Source of the DNA: an uncultured Tessaracoccus sp.
GTDB lineage: Bacteria; Actinomycetota; Actinomycetes; Propionibacteriales; Propionibacteriaceae
Assembly: GCF_947286155.1 (NCBI RefSeq)
Contig: NZ_CAMYPD010000002.1
Span: 49,425 to 113,424, forward strand
Length of the DNA: 64,000 nt
Direction: 5' to 3'
Under the pieces are notes generated by a model. It ran no database searches and had not been told where the DNA came from. It was given only the letters and a program-made list of their open reading frames with translations. Both the position numbers and the translations under genes were made by a program. Every line of letters starts with the position of its first letter. Position 1 is the stretch's first letter. This document shows, piece after piece, positions 45,192 through 53,623 of the stretch.

Positions 45192-45218
45192 TTGTAGGTT
45201 AATACCCTACAAACGCAA
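45192..45218 (-). promoter_or_regulatory. AbiEi promoter with overlapping autoregulatory inverted repeat
   Basis: Perfect inverted repeat TTGTAGG (45192-45198) and CCTACAA (45206-45212), 7-nt spacer. On the minus strand it overlaps a promoter, -35 TTGCGT (45213-45218) and -10 TACAAT about 16 nt later; the ATG follows 6 nt after the -10. AbiEi proteins bind such repeats to repress their operon. Confidence 0.7.
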
Positions 45219-45283
45219 CACTATACGGCTGCTCTAGGCACTGACTGCAGCATGAAAATGCATGCGAAGGCACTCGACGCCGC

Positions 45284-46837
45284 TCACTCCCACTCGATGG
45301 TGCCGGGGGGCTTGCTGGTCACGTCCAGCACGACGCGGTTGATCTCTGCACACTCGTTAGTGATGCGCGTCGAAATCTTCTCGAGTAGCTCGTAAGGCAG
45401 GCGGGCCCAGTCGGCGGTCATCGCATCCTCACTGGTTACCGGGCGCAGCACGATCGGGTGTCCGTAGGTGCGGCCGTCGCCCTGCACGCCGACGGAGCGC
45501 ACGTCGGCGAGTAGCACGACGGGGAACTGCCAGATGTCGCGCTCCAGGTTTGCCGCCTTCAGCTCCTCGCGGGCGATCAGATCGGCCTTGCGCAGAATCT
45601 CGAGGCGCTCTCCGGTGACCTCTCCGACGATGCGGATCGCCAGGCCGGGGCCGGGGAATGGGTGGCGCCAGACCATCTCGTCGGGCAGCCCGAGCTGACT
45701 CCCCACCGCGCGCACCTCGTCCTTGAACATGTTGCGAAGCGGCTCGATGAGCGTGAACTGCAGGTCGTCGGGAAGTCCGCCGACGTTGTGGTGGCTCTTG
45801 ATATTCGCAGCGCCGTCACCGCCGCCTGATTCCACGACATCGGGGTACAGCGTGCCCTGCACGAGGAATTCGATGCCGCGTTCGCCGGCGAGATCTGCGG
45901 CGATGGCTTCGAAGGTGCGGATGAATTCGCGGCCGATAATCTTGCGCTTCTGCTCGGGGTCGCTCACACCGGCCAGAGCGTCGAGGAAGCGTTTGCGCTC
46001 ATCGGCGACGATCAGGTCGACGCCCGTCACGCGCACGAAGTCTTCCTTCACCTGCTGCGCTTCACCGGCGCGCAGCAAACCGTGGTCGACGAACACACAC
46101 GTGAGCTGCGACCCGATGGCGCGCTGCACGAGCGCCGCAGCGACGGCCGAGTCGACGCCGCCAGACAGCGCGCAGAGCACGCGCTTGTCGCCCACCTGCT
46201 CCTGGATGGCCGCGATGGCGTCGGAGACCATCGTCTCCGCGGTCCAGGATGGGCGGATGTCAGCGATCTTGTACAGGAAGTGCTCGATGACCTGCTGCCC
46301 CCACTGCGAGTGCATCACCTCGGGGTGCCATTGCACGCCTGCGAGGCGGCGACCCTTGTGCTCAAAGGCCGCGACGGGCGCCCCGGCGCTGCGGGCCAGC
46401 ACGACGAACCCCTTGGGTGCCTTGGATACCGCGTCGCCATGACTCATCCACACATTGATGGTGTTCGGGATGGATTCCAGCAAGCATCCGTTGTTCTGGA
46501 TGGAGAGCGCCGAACGACCGTATTCGCGGGTGCCCGTTTCCGCGACGGTGCCTCCCAGCGCCTTCGCCATGGCCTGGAAACCGTAGCAGATGCCGAGGAC
46601 GGGGATGCCGGCGTCGAAGAGCGCCGGATCTACCTGCGGGGCGCCGTCGGCGTACACCGACGAGGGCCCGCCTGAGAGAATGATGGCGGCAGGTTTCTTC
46701 GCGACGAGCTCGTCGACGGAAAGCTTCGAGCTGACGATCTCTGAGTACACACGAGCTTCACGCACCCGACGCGCAATGAGCTGCGCGTACTGAGCGCCGT
46801 AGTCGACGACCAATACCCGTTCGTGATTGACGATCAT
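45284..46837 (-). CDS. guaA: GMP synthase (glutamine-hydrolysing)
   Basis: GuaA aminates XMP to GMP. The N-terminal class I glutaminase domain (about 1-195) has the catalytic Cys in GICYGFQ and the His/Glu in WHPEV; the ATP-pyrophosphatase domain has the P-loop ALSGGVDSAV near residue 220, and the C-terminal dimer domain ends KPPGTIEWE as usual. Start ATG 46837 (MIVNHERVLVVDYGAQ); the longer frame has no support. 517 residues. It is divergent from cysK. Confidence 0.97.
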   Translation of the reverse strand: MIVNHERVLVVDYGAQYAQLIARRVREARVYSEIVSSKLSVDELVAKKPAAIILSGGPSSVYADGAPQVDPALFDAGIPVLGICYGFQAMAKALGGTVAETGTREYGRSALSIQNNGCLLESIPNTINVWMSHGDAVSKAPKGFVVLARSAGAPVAAFEHKGRRLAGVQWHPEVMHSQWGQQVIEHFLYKIADIRPSWTAETMVSDAIAAIQEQVGDKRVLCALSGGVDSAVAAALVQRAIGSQLTCVFVDHGLLRAGEAQQVKEDFVRVTGVDLIVADERKRFLDALAGVSDPEQKRKIIGREFIRTFEAIAADLAGERGIEFLVQGTLYPDVVESGGGDGAANIKSHHNVGGLPDDLQFTLIEPLRNMFKDEVRAVGSQLGLPDEMVWRHPFPGPGLAIRIVGEVTGERLEILRKADLIAREELKAANLERDIWQFPVVLLADVRSVGVQGDGRTYGHPIVLRPVTSEDAMTADWARLPYELLEKISTRITNECAEINRVVLDVTSKPPGTIEWE

Positions 46838-46902
46838 GCGAGGAAGTCTAGTGCCCTGGAGCCGATGGGAATAACCGCGGGTGCAGAGGCGTTTGGAGCG
46901 GT

Positions 46903-47829
46903 ATGAACATCTACTCCGACGTGACCGCACTGGTAGGTCGCACGCCGCTAGTGAAGCTCAACCGTATCGCGGGCGACAACGCCACCGTCGCCGCCAAGCT
47001 GGAGTTCTACAACCCAGCCAATTCTGTGAAAGACCGCATCGCCGTCGCCATCCTCGACGCTGCCGCCGCCTCCGGTGAGCTGCAGCCGGGAGGCACCATC
47101 GTGGAGGCCACGTCGGGCAATACCGGCATCGGCCTGGCGTTCGCCGGCGCCGCGCGCGGCTACAACGTCGTGCTCACCATGCCGGAATCCATGAGCAAGG
47201 AGCGCCGAGCCCTGCTGCGCGCGTACGGCGCCGAGCTCGTGCTCACCCCCGGCTCCGAGGGCATGAAGGGCGCGGTGGCGAAGGCCGACGAGATCGCGGC
47301 CGAGCGCGGCGCGGTGCTCGCCCGCCAGTTCGCGAATGAGGCCAACCTCCAGATTCACCGCAAGACCACTGCGGAAGAAATCTGGAACGACACCGAGGGC
47401 AAGGTCGACATCTTCGTCGCTGGCGTCGGCACCGGCGGCACCATTTCCGGCGTCGGCCAGGTGCTGAAGGAGCGCAACCCCGACGTCAAGGTCGTCGCAG
47501 TGGAGCCTGAAGAGTCGCCGCTGCTGCGCGAAGGTAAGCCCGCTCCCCACAAGCTGCAGGGCCTCGGCACCAACTTCGTGCCCGAGATCCTCGACCAGAA
47601 TGTGTACGGCCAGGTCCTCGGGCGCACGCTCGACCAGGCCATCGAATTCGGACGTCGAGCCGCCAAGGAGGAGGGCATCCTCGTCGGTATCTCCGGTGGT
47701 GCAGCGCTCTCCGCTGCCGCCGAGGTGGCCGCACGCCCCGAGAACGCGGGCAAGACCATCGTCGTGATCGTCCCCGACTTCGGCGAACGCTACCTGTCCA
47801 CTGCCCTGTTCGAGGGCCTCGTCGACTGA
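46903..47829 (+). CDS. cysK: Cysteine synthase (O-acetylserine sulfhydrylase)
   Basis: CysK makes cysteine from O-acetylserine and sulfide. The PLP Lys is in NPANSVKDRIA (about residue 45), the phosphate-binding loop is GVGTGGTISG, and the substrate loop TSGNTG is present. The 308-residue length is normal. A ggagcg ribosome site precedes ATG 46903. cysE follows after 23 bp, so the two enzymes that make OAS and cysteine are in one operon and probably form the CysK-CysE complex. Confidence 0.97.
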   Translation: MNIYSDVTALVGRTPLVKLNRIAGDNATVAAKLEFYNPANSVKDRIAVAILDAAAASGELQPGGTIVEATSGNTGIGLAFAGAARGYNVVLTMPESMSKERRALLRAYGAELVLTPGSEGMKGAVAKADEIAAERGAVLARQFANEANLQIHRKTTAEEIWNDTEGKVDIFVAGVGTGGTISGVGQVLKERNPDVKVVAVEPEESPLLREGKPAPHKLQGLGTNFVPEILDQNVYGQVLGRTLDQAIEFGRRAAKEEGILVGISGGAALSAAAEVAARPENAGKTIVVIVPDFGERYLSTALFEGLVD

Positions 47830-47852
47830 GCGAGTCAGCTAGGTTTGGCACC

Positions 47853-48413
47853 ATGAAACACTCCAAGGGATTGCTGCGCTCCGTGTGGGAGCGAATGCAA
47901 GAAGACCTCGACGCCGCCATGCGCGACGACCCGGCGGCGCGCAGCAAGCTCGAGGTGGCGCTGGTCTATCCGGGGGTCCACGCCGTGTGGGCCCACCGGG
48001 TGGCCAACAAGATCTGGCACGCCTCGCCGGCGCTGCAGCCCCTGGCGCGGGGCATCTCGCAGGTCGCGCGGTTCCTCACCGGGGTGGAGATTCACCCCGG
48101 CGCGACGATCGGGCGTCGGCTGTTCATCGACCACGGCATGGGCGTGGTGATTGGCGAGACCGCCGAGATCGGCGACGACGTGCTGATGTACCACCAGGTC
48201 ACGCTCGGTGGGCGCGCGCGGGGGCGGTTCAAGCGCCACCCAACGGTGGGCGACCGAGTGCTCATCGGTGCGGGCGCGAAAGTGATCGGCGCCATCACCG
48301 TCGGGGATGATGCCAAGATCGGCGCCAACGCGCTCGTCGTCAAGGATGTGGCAGCCGGCGCGGTGGTCGTCGGGCACCCCAGCAAGGTGCACGACGGCGA
48401 CGTCGTCGCGTAG
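47853..48413 (+). CDS. cysE: Serine O-acetyltransferase, short EpsC/CysE type
   Basis: A 186-residue hexapeptide-repeat acetyltransferase that makes O-acetylserine for CysK. The left-handed beta-helix pattern starts near residue 70 (IHPGATIGRRLFIDHG), with the catalytic His region HGMGVVIGETAEIGDDV and YHQVTLGG. It is the short form without the long N-terminal helical domain. It directly follows cysK. Confidence 0.95.
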   Translation: MKHSKGLLRSVWERMQEDLDAAMRDDPAARSKLEVALVYPGVHAVWAHRVANKIWHASPALQPLARGISQVARFLTGVEIHPGATIGRRLFIDHGMGVVIGETAEIGDDVLMYHQVTLGGRARGRFKRHPTVGDRVLIGAGAKVIGAITVGDDAKIGANALVVKDVAAGAVVVGHPSKVHDGDVVA

Positions 48414-48452
48414 TTGTGGCCCCGGCTGCCATCCGCGAATACTGCAGGAGTA

Positions 48453-48511
48453 GGGTGAACGGGCACTGATTGGAGGCCCCCACCGGGGCTTCGTCGTCCG
48501 CCGGAGAACCC
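48453..48511 (+). promoter_or_regulatory. Candidate structured 5' leader of the antiporter gene
   Basis: Just before ATG 48513 three nested helices can form: GGGT/ACCC (48453-48456 with 48508-48511), CGGGC/GTCCG (48460-48464 with 48496-48500) and GGCCCC/GGGGCT (48475-48480 with 48485-48490). The likely ribosome site GGAG (48503-48506) lies between the first two 3' arms. It does not match a riboswitch class I know; it may be a translational switch or simple GC-rich pairing. Confidence 0.35.
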
Positions 48512-48512
48512 A

Positions 48513-49919
48513 ATGACCATTCCTGCCTGGGGATTGATCCCCTTTGTGCTGATGCTGCTCAGCATCGCCATCTTCCCGCTCGTACCGCCGCTCGCGTCGT
48601 GGTGGGAGCGCCCGCGCAACCAGCTCGTCATCGCGCTGGTGCTCGGCGTCCCCGTCGCGTTGTGGATGATTCTTGCGGGAGCGCCGGGGCTGGTCGTGCA
48701 CGCGGGCTTCGAGTACTTCCAGTTCATCTCGTTGCTGCTGGCGCTGTTCATCGTCTCCGGTGGCATTCACCTGCGCGGAGACATCGAGGCGAGCCCCCAG
48801 AACAACACGCTGTTCCTCGCGATAGGTGGCGTGATCGCGTCGTTTATTGGCACGACGGGTGCCGCGATGTTGTTGATCCGGCCCATTTTGAAGACGAACT
48901 CGGAGCGGCGCTATGTGGCGCATACGGTGATCTTCGCGATCTTCATCGTCGCGAACTGCGGCGGCTTGTTGACGCCGCTCGGCGATCCTCCGCTGTTCTT
49001 GGGCATGCTGCGGGGCGTGCCGTTCACTTGGACGTTTGGGCTGTTCATCGAATGGTTCACCGTGCTGGCCGTGCTGCTGCTGACCTACAACACCCTCGAC
49101 CACAAGATGCGCCGGCTGGAGGATCCGGCGGCGGTGGAGCTGGATAAAACGCAGCAGGAACCCATCCGGATTGACGGGGGCATCAACTTCGTGTTCTTCG
49201 GCGTGATCATCGTCGCGGTGGCGATTGCGCCGTCGGTGGACCTGCACGCCATCGAGGCTGGTACGGCGGGCTGGCTCGACTATGTTCCGGTGCGGGAACT
49301 GCTGATGTATGCGGCGGCGGGGTGTTCTCTGGCGTTCGGCTCGAAGCGGGTGCGGTACGAGCTCAACAAGTTTGTGTGGGATCCGATCCTGGAGGTGGCG
49401 GCCATCTTCATCGGTATCTTCCTCACGATGGTTCCGGCGCTGCAGTATCTGGAGGGGTTGGCGCCGAAGCTGCCGCTGAACGAGATCACGTTCTTCTGGG
49501 TGACCGGTGGGCTCTCAAGCTTCCTGGATAACGCGCCGACCTACGCGACGTTCTATTCGATTGCGGGCCAGCTCCCTGGCGAGCCCCGGATTGGCTTCGA
49601 TCCAGGCGTGCCGGAGCTGTACCTCGTCGCGATTTCGCTGGGTGCGGTGTTCTTCGGTGCGATGACGTATATCGGCAACGGGCCGAACTTCATGGTGAAG
49701 TCCGTCGCTGAGTCGGCGGGCGTCGACATGCCCAGCTTCGGCGGCTACATCAAGTGGTCGTGCATCTACCTGCTGCCGGTGCTGGTGGCGGTGTGCGGCA
49801 TCTTCGTCGCGCAGTCGCTGGCCTGGCACATCGTGGGCTGGGCGGTGCTTGTGGTACTCGTGGCGCGGGCGTTCATCGTCGGACGCCAAGTGCAGCGGGC
49901 GGGATACTCAGAAAACTGA
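48513..49919 (+). CDS. ArsB/NhaD-type sodium:proton antiporter family membrane protein
   Basis: A 468-residue protein with about 12 membrane segments of the ion-transporter (ArsB/NhaD/CitMHS) superfamily. Characteristic are IGTTGAAMLLIRPIL (loop 1), NCGGLLTPLGDPPLFLGMLRG, and near the C-terminus GGLSSFLDNAPTYATFYSI and TYIGNGPNFMVKSVAE, which are typical of NhaD Na+/H+ antiporters. Ion specificity is inferred. The C-terminal 100 bp are duplicated at 54449-54552, and the gene stop starts a large hairpin (49917-49992). Confidence 0.9.
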   Translation: MTIPAWGLIPFVLMLLSIAIFPLVPPLASWWERPRNQLVIALVLGVPVALWMILAGAPGLVVHAGFEYFQFISLLLALFIVSGGIHLRGDIEASPQNNTLFLAIGGVIASFIGTTGAAMLLIRPILKTNSERRYVAHTVIFAIFIVANCGGLLTPLGDPPLFLGMLRGVPFTWTFGLFIEWFTVLAVLLLTYNTLDHKMRRLEDPAAVELDKTQQEPIRIDGGINFVFFGVIIVAVAIAPSVDLHAIEAGTAGWLDYVPVRELLMYAAAGCSLAFGSKRVRYELNKFVWDPILEVAAIFIGIFLTMVPALQYLEGLAPKLPLNEITFFWVTGGLSSFLDNAPTYATFYSIAGQLPGEPRIGFDPGVPELYLVAISLGAVFFGAMTYIGNGPNFMVKSVAESAGVDMPSFGGYIKWSCIYLLPVLVAVCGIFVAQSLAWHIVGWAVLVVLVARAFIVGRQVQRAGYSEN

Positions 49920-49992
49920 CCGTTATCCTCCACAAGAAGCATTTGACCCCCGGTTTTCGGGAGAAATCTGCAGGCGTGGAGGAAAACGGTCA
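49917..49992. repeat. Long hairpin unit, arms TGACCGTTATCCTCCAC
   Basis: Arms at 49917-49933 and 49976-49992 pair over 17 bp with one mismatch; the left arm begins at the antiporter stop codon, so it may also end transcription. The 42-nt loop contains ttgacccccggttttcggg. A second unit with the same arms and a related loop, in reverse orientation, is at 50079-50152 with perfect 16-bp arms. Confidence 0.8.
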
Positions 49993-50030
49993 TTTCGGGC
50001 TGTCGGCCGAGCCACTGGCCACCCCTGGCC

Positions 50031-50070
50031 GATGATTGAGTAGCCGCGCCAGCGGCGTATCGAAATCACC
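50031..50070. repeat. REP-like element between the two hairpin units
   Basis: Reverse-orientation copy of the tttcgatacgc...gctactcaatc family (gattgagtagccgcgcc / ggcgtatcgaaatc). The stretch 49920-50216 contains no gene. Confidence 0.75.
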
Positions 50071-50216
50071 CCCACCCCGACCGTTATCCTCCACGCCTGC
50101 AAAAAACCGCGGATATCAGGGGGTTCATGGCCGCGCGTGGAGGATAACGGTCGCTTTGGCCCGCGGCCCTGCCTGGCAGTGCCATCGACGCGATCCCGGC
50201 TGCGCAGAAAGAGCCG

Positions 50217-51851
50217 TCACACGCGCAGGTCGCGCTGCCGGAACCACCAGAGTGCCGCGACGATGCACGCGGCCCCCGCGCCCACGAGAATGAGCACGTG
50301 CCCCCAATCGGCGCCGTGCGCGAGCGGTTCGGACGAGGAGTAGTAGTGGAACGGCGAGAGGCGTGCGTAGTCGGCGGTGTCGGGGCTCAGCCGGAGCATC
50401 GCGGCACCGAAGTGCCCGACGACGCCCACCCCCACGGCCGTCCACGTCGCTTTCTGCGGGTTCCCCGTCGCGGCGGCAACGAGTAGTGCCAACCCTCCGA
50501 CGAAGGCCCCCAACGCGAACAGGTGCGTCGCCGTGCCCAGCACGTGGGATGGCTCGAGCCCCATGTCGGCGATCGCGGAACCCACCCACACGCCCAGGCC
50601 GGTGCCGTAGGCGACGATGGCCGCGTACGCGAGCATCGTGAGCGTCGTCGCGACGACGAGCCGGGCGCGCGGCACGGGCGCGGCGAGCACCGGACCGAGC
50701 CGGCCCGAGCGTTCCTCCGCGGCCAACCCTGCCGCGGCCACCGCCACGACGACGATGACTGCCGCCGGTGCCATCATGCCGAACGTCTCACCCCAGTAGA
50801 ATCCGGTGGGTGTCGACATGTCGCCGGCTCCCGCGAGCGCCATCATGTCCATCGGCAACGACTCCATCATGGTCGCCAGCGACGCCTCGAGCGCCGCGTA
50901 GATCGGCCCCATAGACACGCCCATGAACAGGCTCATCACCGCGCTCACGACGACGAGCAGGGTGAGGCTGCGGCCGAACGTGAGTCCGAACAGCGATGAG
51001 GCACGCCGCGAGAAACGCGACAGCACCGGCAACGACCGCAGTCGCTCGGCGAGCGTCGCCGGCGGGATCGTGCGCAGGTCGCGGCGCGGCAGCCAGAGGA
51101 TGCCGACGAGGAGCAGCGCCGCGGAGAGGCCGAGCAGCAGCGCGAGGTGGCCACCATCGAGTCCGCTGACGAGCGCCTGCTGATCGGCATACCAGTGCCA
51201 GGGCATGAACTTCGCGTAGTCGGCGGTGTCGGGCGAGAGCGGCAACAACCCGGCACCCAGCCAACCGAACGCCAGCACGGCACCGCCGATCGCCCCTGCG
51301 AGAGACTTGTTGCCCGTGACCGCCCCGACGGCGAACGCGAGCGCCCCATGGAAGAGGGCATTGGCGCCCAACGCCACACTGAGCGCGCCAATGTGCGCCT
51401 CGCCGAGCGACACCGAGTACAGCATCCCCGCCAGGAGCGAGGTGCCCCACAGCGTGAGCGTTGCGACGGCGATCACGAGCACCAGCACGAGCGCTTGGCT
51501 CACCACCGTCGCCGTCCGCGAGACGGGGTGCGCGAGCAGGAACGACAACCGCCGCTCACCTTCCTCCCCCGCGATGGCCTGGGCGCCAATCGCCACCGCC
51601 ACACCGGCGAGCGCCAGGCCACCCATCGTGCCGAGCATCTCGGTGTAGGCGAAGATTTCGGGCGAGGCACCCTCCGGCGTCCCCAGCAGCGCGCGGATGG
51701 TCTCCGGCATCTGCTCGTAGATGCTGAGGTCCAGCGACTGGTAGATGCCCAGCCCCATCAACAGCATCGCGAAGACCGCCACGACGGCGGCCGTCGCGCC
51801 CTTCCAGTGCTCGGCCAACCCTCGGCCGAGGAGCGCAACGCCCGCGCTCAT
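50217..51851 (-). CDS. ABC exporter permease with internal duplication
   Basis: A 544-residue membrane protein with about twelve helices. Its two halves are clearly related: each ends with an LSPDTADYA segment, then an aromatic W/F-H-Y box, and a closing RRDLR or RQRDLR. Thus it is a tandem fusion of two six-helix ABC-2-type permease units and could form the complete pore alone. It overlaps the ATPase gene by ATGA. Annotated relatives are called exporters of polyketide antibiotics; the actual substrate is unknown. Confidence 0.88.
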   Translation of the reverse strand: MSAGVALLGRGLAEHWKGATAAVVAVFAMLLMGLGIYQSLDLSIYEQMPETIRALLGTPEGASPEIFAYTEMLGTMGGLALAGVAVAIGAQAIAGEEGERRLSFLLAHPVSRTATVVSQALVLVLVIAVATLTLWGTSLLAGMLYSVSLGEAHIGALSVALGANALFHGALAFAVGAVTGNKSLAGAIGGAVLAFGWLGAGLLPLSPDTADYAKFMPWHWYADQQALVSGLDGGHLALLLGLSAALLLVGILWLPRRDLRTIPPATLAERLRSLPVLSRFSRRASSLFGLTFGRSLTLLVVVSAVMSLFMGVSMGPIYAALEASLATMMESLPMDMMALAGAGDMSTPTGFYWGETFGMMAPAAVIVVVAVAAAGLAAEERSGRLGPVLAAPVPRARLVVATTLTMLAYAAIVAYGTGLGVWVGSAIADMGLEPSHVLGTATHLFALGAFVGGLALLVAAATGNPQKATWTAVGVGVVGHFGAAMLRLSPDTADYARLSPFHYYSSSEPLAHGADWGHVLILVGAGAACIVAALWWFRQRDLRV

Positions 51852-52735
51852 CGCGGGTCCTGGTAGAAGGCGAGGAAGACCTCTTCGAGGTCGGCGTCCG
51901 AGGCCGACAGGTCGAGGATTCGGTACTTGGATCCGACGGCCTGCAGCAGGGAGCCGAGTTCGCCGTCGAAGCTCAGGTGGACGTGATTTTCGTTCACGAC
52001 GATGTCGCGTGCGCCGTCGACGGCTGCGAAATCGGCGGGATCGGGTTTGGGTTCGACGAGCATGGTCACCTTGCGCACGGCACGGAGGTCGTCGATGTCC
52101 TCGACGGCGACCATCTCGCCGTGGCGGATGATGCCCACCCTGTCGGCGACGCGCTGCACCTCCGAGAGCGTGTGGCTGGAGAGGAAGACGGTGCGCCCCT
52201 CGTCGGCGACCTCACGCACGAGCGACTGGAACTCGTGCTGCACGAGTGGGTCGAGCCCCGCGTTGGGTTCGTCCATGATGAGCAGCTCCGGCTTGTGCAT
52301 GAAGGCGGCGATGAGGCCGATCTTCTGCCGGTTGCCGGTCGAGAGTTCGCCGGTGCGCTTGTCGAGGGTCGCATCGAAACGTTCGGCGAGTTCGTCGACG
52401 TAGGCCTGGTCGACGCCGCCGCGCAGGCGGGCAAAGAACTTCAGGGAATCGCGTCCGGTCATCTTGGGGTAGAGGGCGAGGTCGCTCGGCAGATAACCGA
52501 GCCGTCGGTGGATTTCGACGGCGTCGCGACGGGAGTCGAGACCGAAGAGCTGCGCGGATCCTGCGGAGGCGCGGATCTCGTCGAGAATGATGCGGATGGT
52601 GGTTGACTTGCCCGCTCCGTTGGGCCCGAGGAAGCCGTAGACCTCGCCGGGGCGCACATCGAGGTCAATGCCGCGCAGGGCCTCATGCTTCCCGTAGGAC
52701 TTGCGAAGGCGTGCGATGTCGATGACGGGGTTCAT
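51848..52735 (-). CDS. ABC transporter ATP-binding protein (exporter)
   Basis: A 295-residue ATPase with Walker A GPNGAGKSTT (near residue 38), signature LSTGNRQKIG (a variant of LSGGQ) and Walker B ELLIMDEPNAGLDP, plus a C-terminal extension as in drug or lantibiotic exporter ATPases (CcmA-like). It is coupled by 4-nt overlaps to the TetR gene before it and the permease after it, so all three are one operon controlled by the regulator. Confidence 0.95.
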   Translation of the reverse strand: MNPVIDIARLRKSYGKHEALRGIDLDVRPGEVYGFLGPNGAGKSTTIRIILDEIRASAGSAQLFGLDSRRDAVEIHRRLGYLPSDLALYPKMTGRDSLKFFARLRGGVDQAYVDELAERFDATLDKRTGELSTGNRQKIGLIAAFMHKPELLIMDEPNAGLDPLVQHEFQSLVREVADEGRTVFLSSHTLSEVQRVADRVGIIRHGEMVAVEDIDDLRAVRKVTMLVEPKPDPADFAAVDGARDIVVNENHVHLSFDGELGSLLQAVGSKYRILDLSASDADLEEVFLAFYQDPR

Positions 52736-53370
52736 GCTTGGTCCTTGTTGGTCTGGGCTTGGAAGGTTTGGAGCACCTGGGTGACCACCTCGTCGGTGTA
52801 GAGACCGGAGAAGACGGCGAACTGGGCAGCGACGTAGTCAACGAAGCCGGGCTCGGCGGAGAGGTCGGCCTGCGTGATGTCGATGCCGATGAGGCGCTCC
52901 ATGTGCTCGTGGAGCACGAGCGATCCCAACGCGTAGAGGGTGAGCATCTTGGCGGCCAGGTCGACGTCGGGCAGGGGTTTGAGGAGGCCGTCGTCGATGG
53001 ATGTTTGGATGTAGCCCGCCGCGTCGGCGGCCATCTGGTCGACGAGGGCGTCGATCTGCGGGCTGGACGTGCCCAGCCGTCTGGCGAGGTAGCCGAGGAT
53101 GTGGGCGTTGCCCGTCTCCCGAAACAGTGCGAGGACGTCGACGGAGGCACCCTGGGCGATTCCCTTCTCCTTCGACTGGCGCACCAGGCCAGCGATGTGA
53201 GAATCACATTCGCTGATGAGCGCATCCATGGAGCCGAAGTGGTGGCGGATCAGGCCGGGGCTCAGCCCCGCGCGCTCCGCGACGCCGCGCGCGGTGGGCG
53301 TCTGCCCTGCGTCGACAAGCTCGATCATGGCGTCGCGCAGTCGGGCACGCGAGGTGAGATCATCATGCAT
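52732..53370 (-). CDS. TetR-family transcriptional regulator of the exporter operon
   Basis: A 212-residue regulator with the N-terminal HTH GVAERAGLSPGLIRHHFGSMDAL and a helical ligand domain. The start ATG 53370 (MHDDLTSRARLRDAMIEL) is chosen because it fits the family; a longer frame to 53424 runs through the operator region. It is the first gene of the operon and presumably represses it until the exported compound binds. Confidence 0.9.
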   Translation of the reverse strand: MHDDLTSRARLRDAMIELVDAGQTPTARGVAERAGLSPGLIRHHFGSMDALISECDSHIAGLVRQSKEKGIAQGASVDVLALFRETGNAHILGYLARRLGTSSPQIDALVDQMAADAAGYIQTSIDDGLLKPLPDVDLAAKMLTLYALGSLVLHEHMERLIGIDITQADLSAEPGFVDYVAAQFAVFSGLYTDEVVTQVLQTFQAQTNKDQA

Positions 53371-53390
53371 GATACGAGTGTACAAGAAAA

Positions 53391-53404
53391 TATACACCTG
53401 TATA
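53391..53404. promoter_or_regulatory. Probable TetR operator
   Basis: The palindrome TATACA-CC-TGTATA lies 21 bp upstream of the regulator start in an AT-rich patch; an overlapping pair GTGTA (53378-53382)/TACAC (53393-53397) is also present, and a 12-bp palindrome ATCATGCATGAT covers the start codon. Between the divergent RHH-VOC operon and the exporter operon, it could control both. Confidence 0.6.
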
Positions 53405-53464
53405 AGGCGACCCGTACACCCCAAGGCATTGCCACATGGATTCTAGATTGCTAGCACCCTAGCC

Positions 53465-53623
53465 ATGGAAACCGCAGTAGGACCCAAGCGCGCACAGTTC
53501 AATGTGTATCTGCCGCAGGACCTGATCACGCGCATCAAGCATCGCGGCATCGACGAAGGCCTCAGCCTCTCGGCGCTCGTGGAAAAGGCACTCGAGCAGT
53601 ACCTCAAGGAGAACTACGAATGA
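53465..53623 (+). CDS. Small ribbon-helix-helix (CopG/Arc-like) protein
   Basis: A 52-residue protein, METAVGPKRAQFNVYLPQDL then ITRIKHRGIDEGLSLSALV and KALEQYLKENYE. The strand (AQFNVYLP) plus two helices is the ribbon-helix-helix DNA-binding pattern. Its stop overlaps the VOC gene start (ATGA), so both are one operon. It may be the autoregulator of that operon, or an antitoxin-like protein without toxin. No clear ribosome site precedes ATG 53465; the size makes it easy to miss. Confidence 0.8.
   Translation: METAVGPKRAQFNVYLPQDLITRIKHRGIDEGLSLSALVEKALEQYLKENYE

Larger units (their letters stand above)
49816..50165. repeat. Duplicated segment, copy 1 (antiporter 3' end plus hairpin units)
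   Basis: The last 100 bp of the antiporter gene, the hairpin 49917-49992, a REP-like element 50031-50070 and hairpin 50079-50152 are repeated in the same order and orientation at 54449-54835. The coding part differs at about 8 of 100 positions; the hairpins are nearly identical, while the stretch between them varies. Confidence 0.85.

Noticed and set aside
48453..48511. Fluoride, Mn2+ (yybP-ykoY) or TPP riboswitch before the antiporter
   Set aside because: The conserved nucleotides of these classes are not present; only generic pairing is seen.
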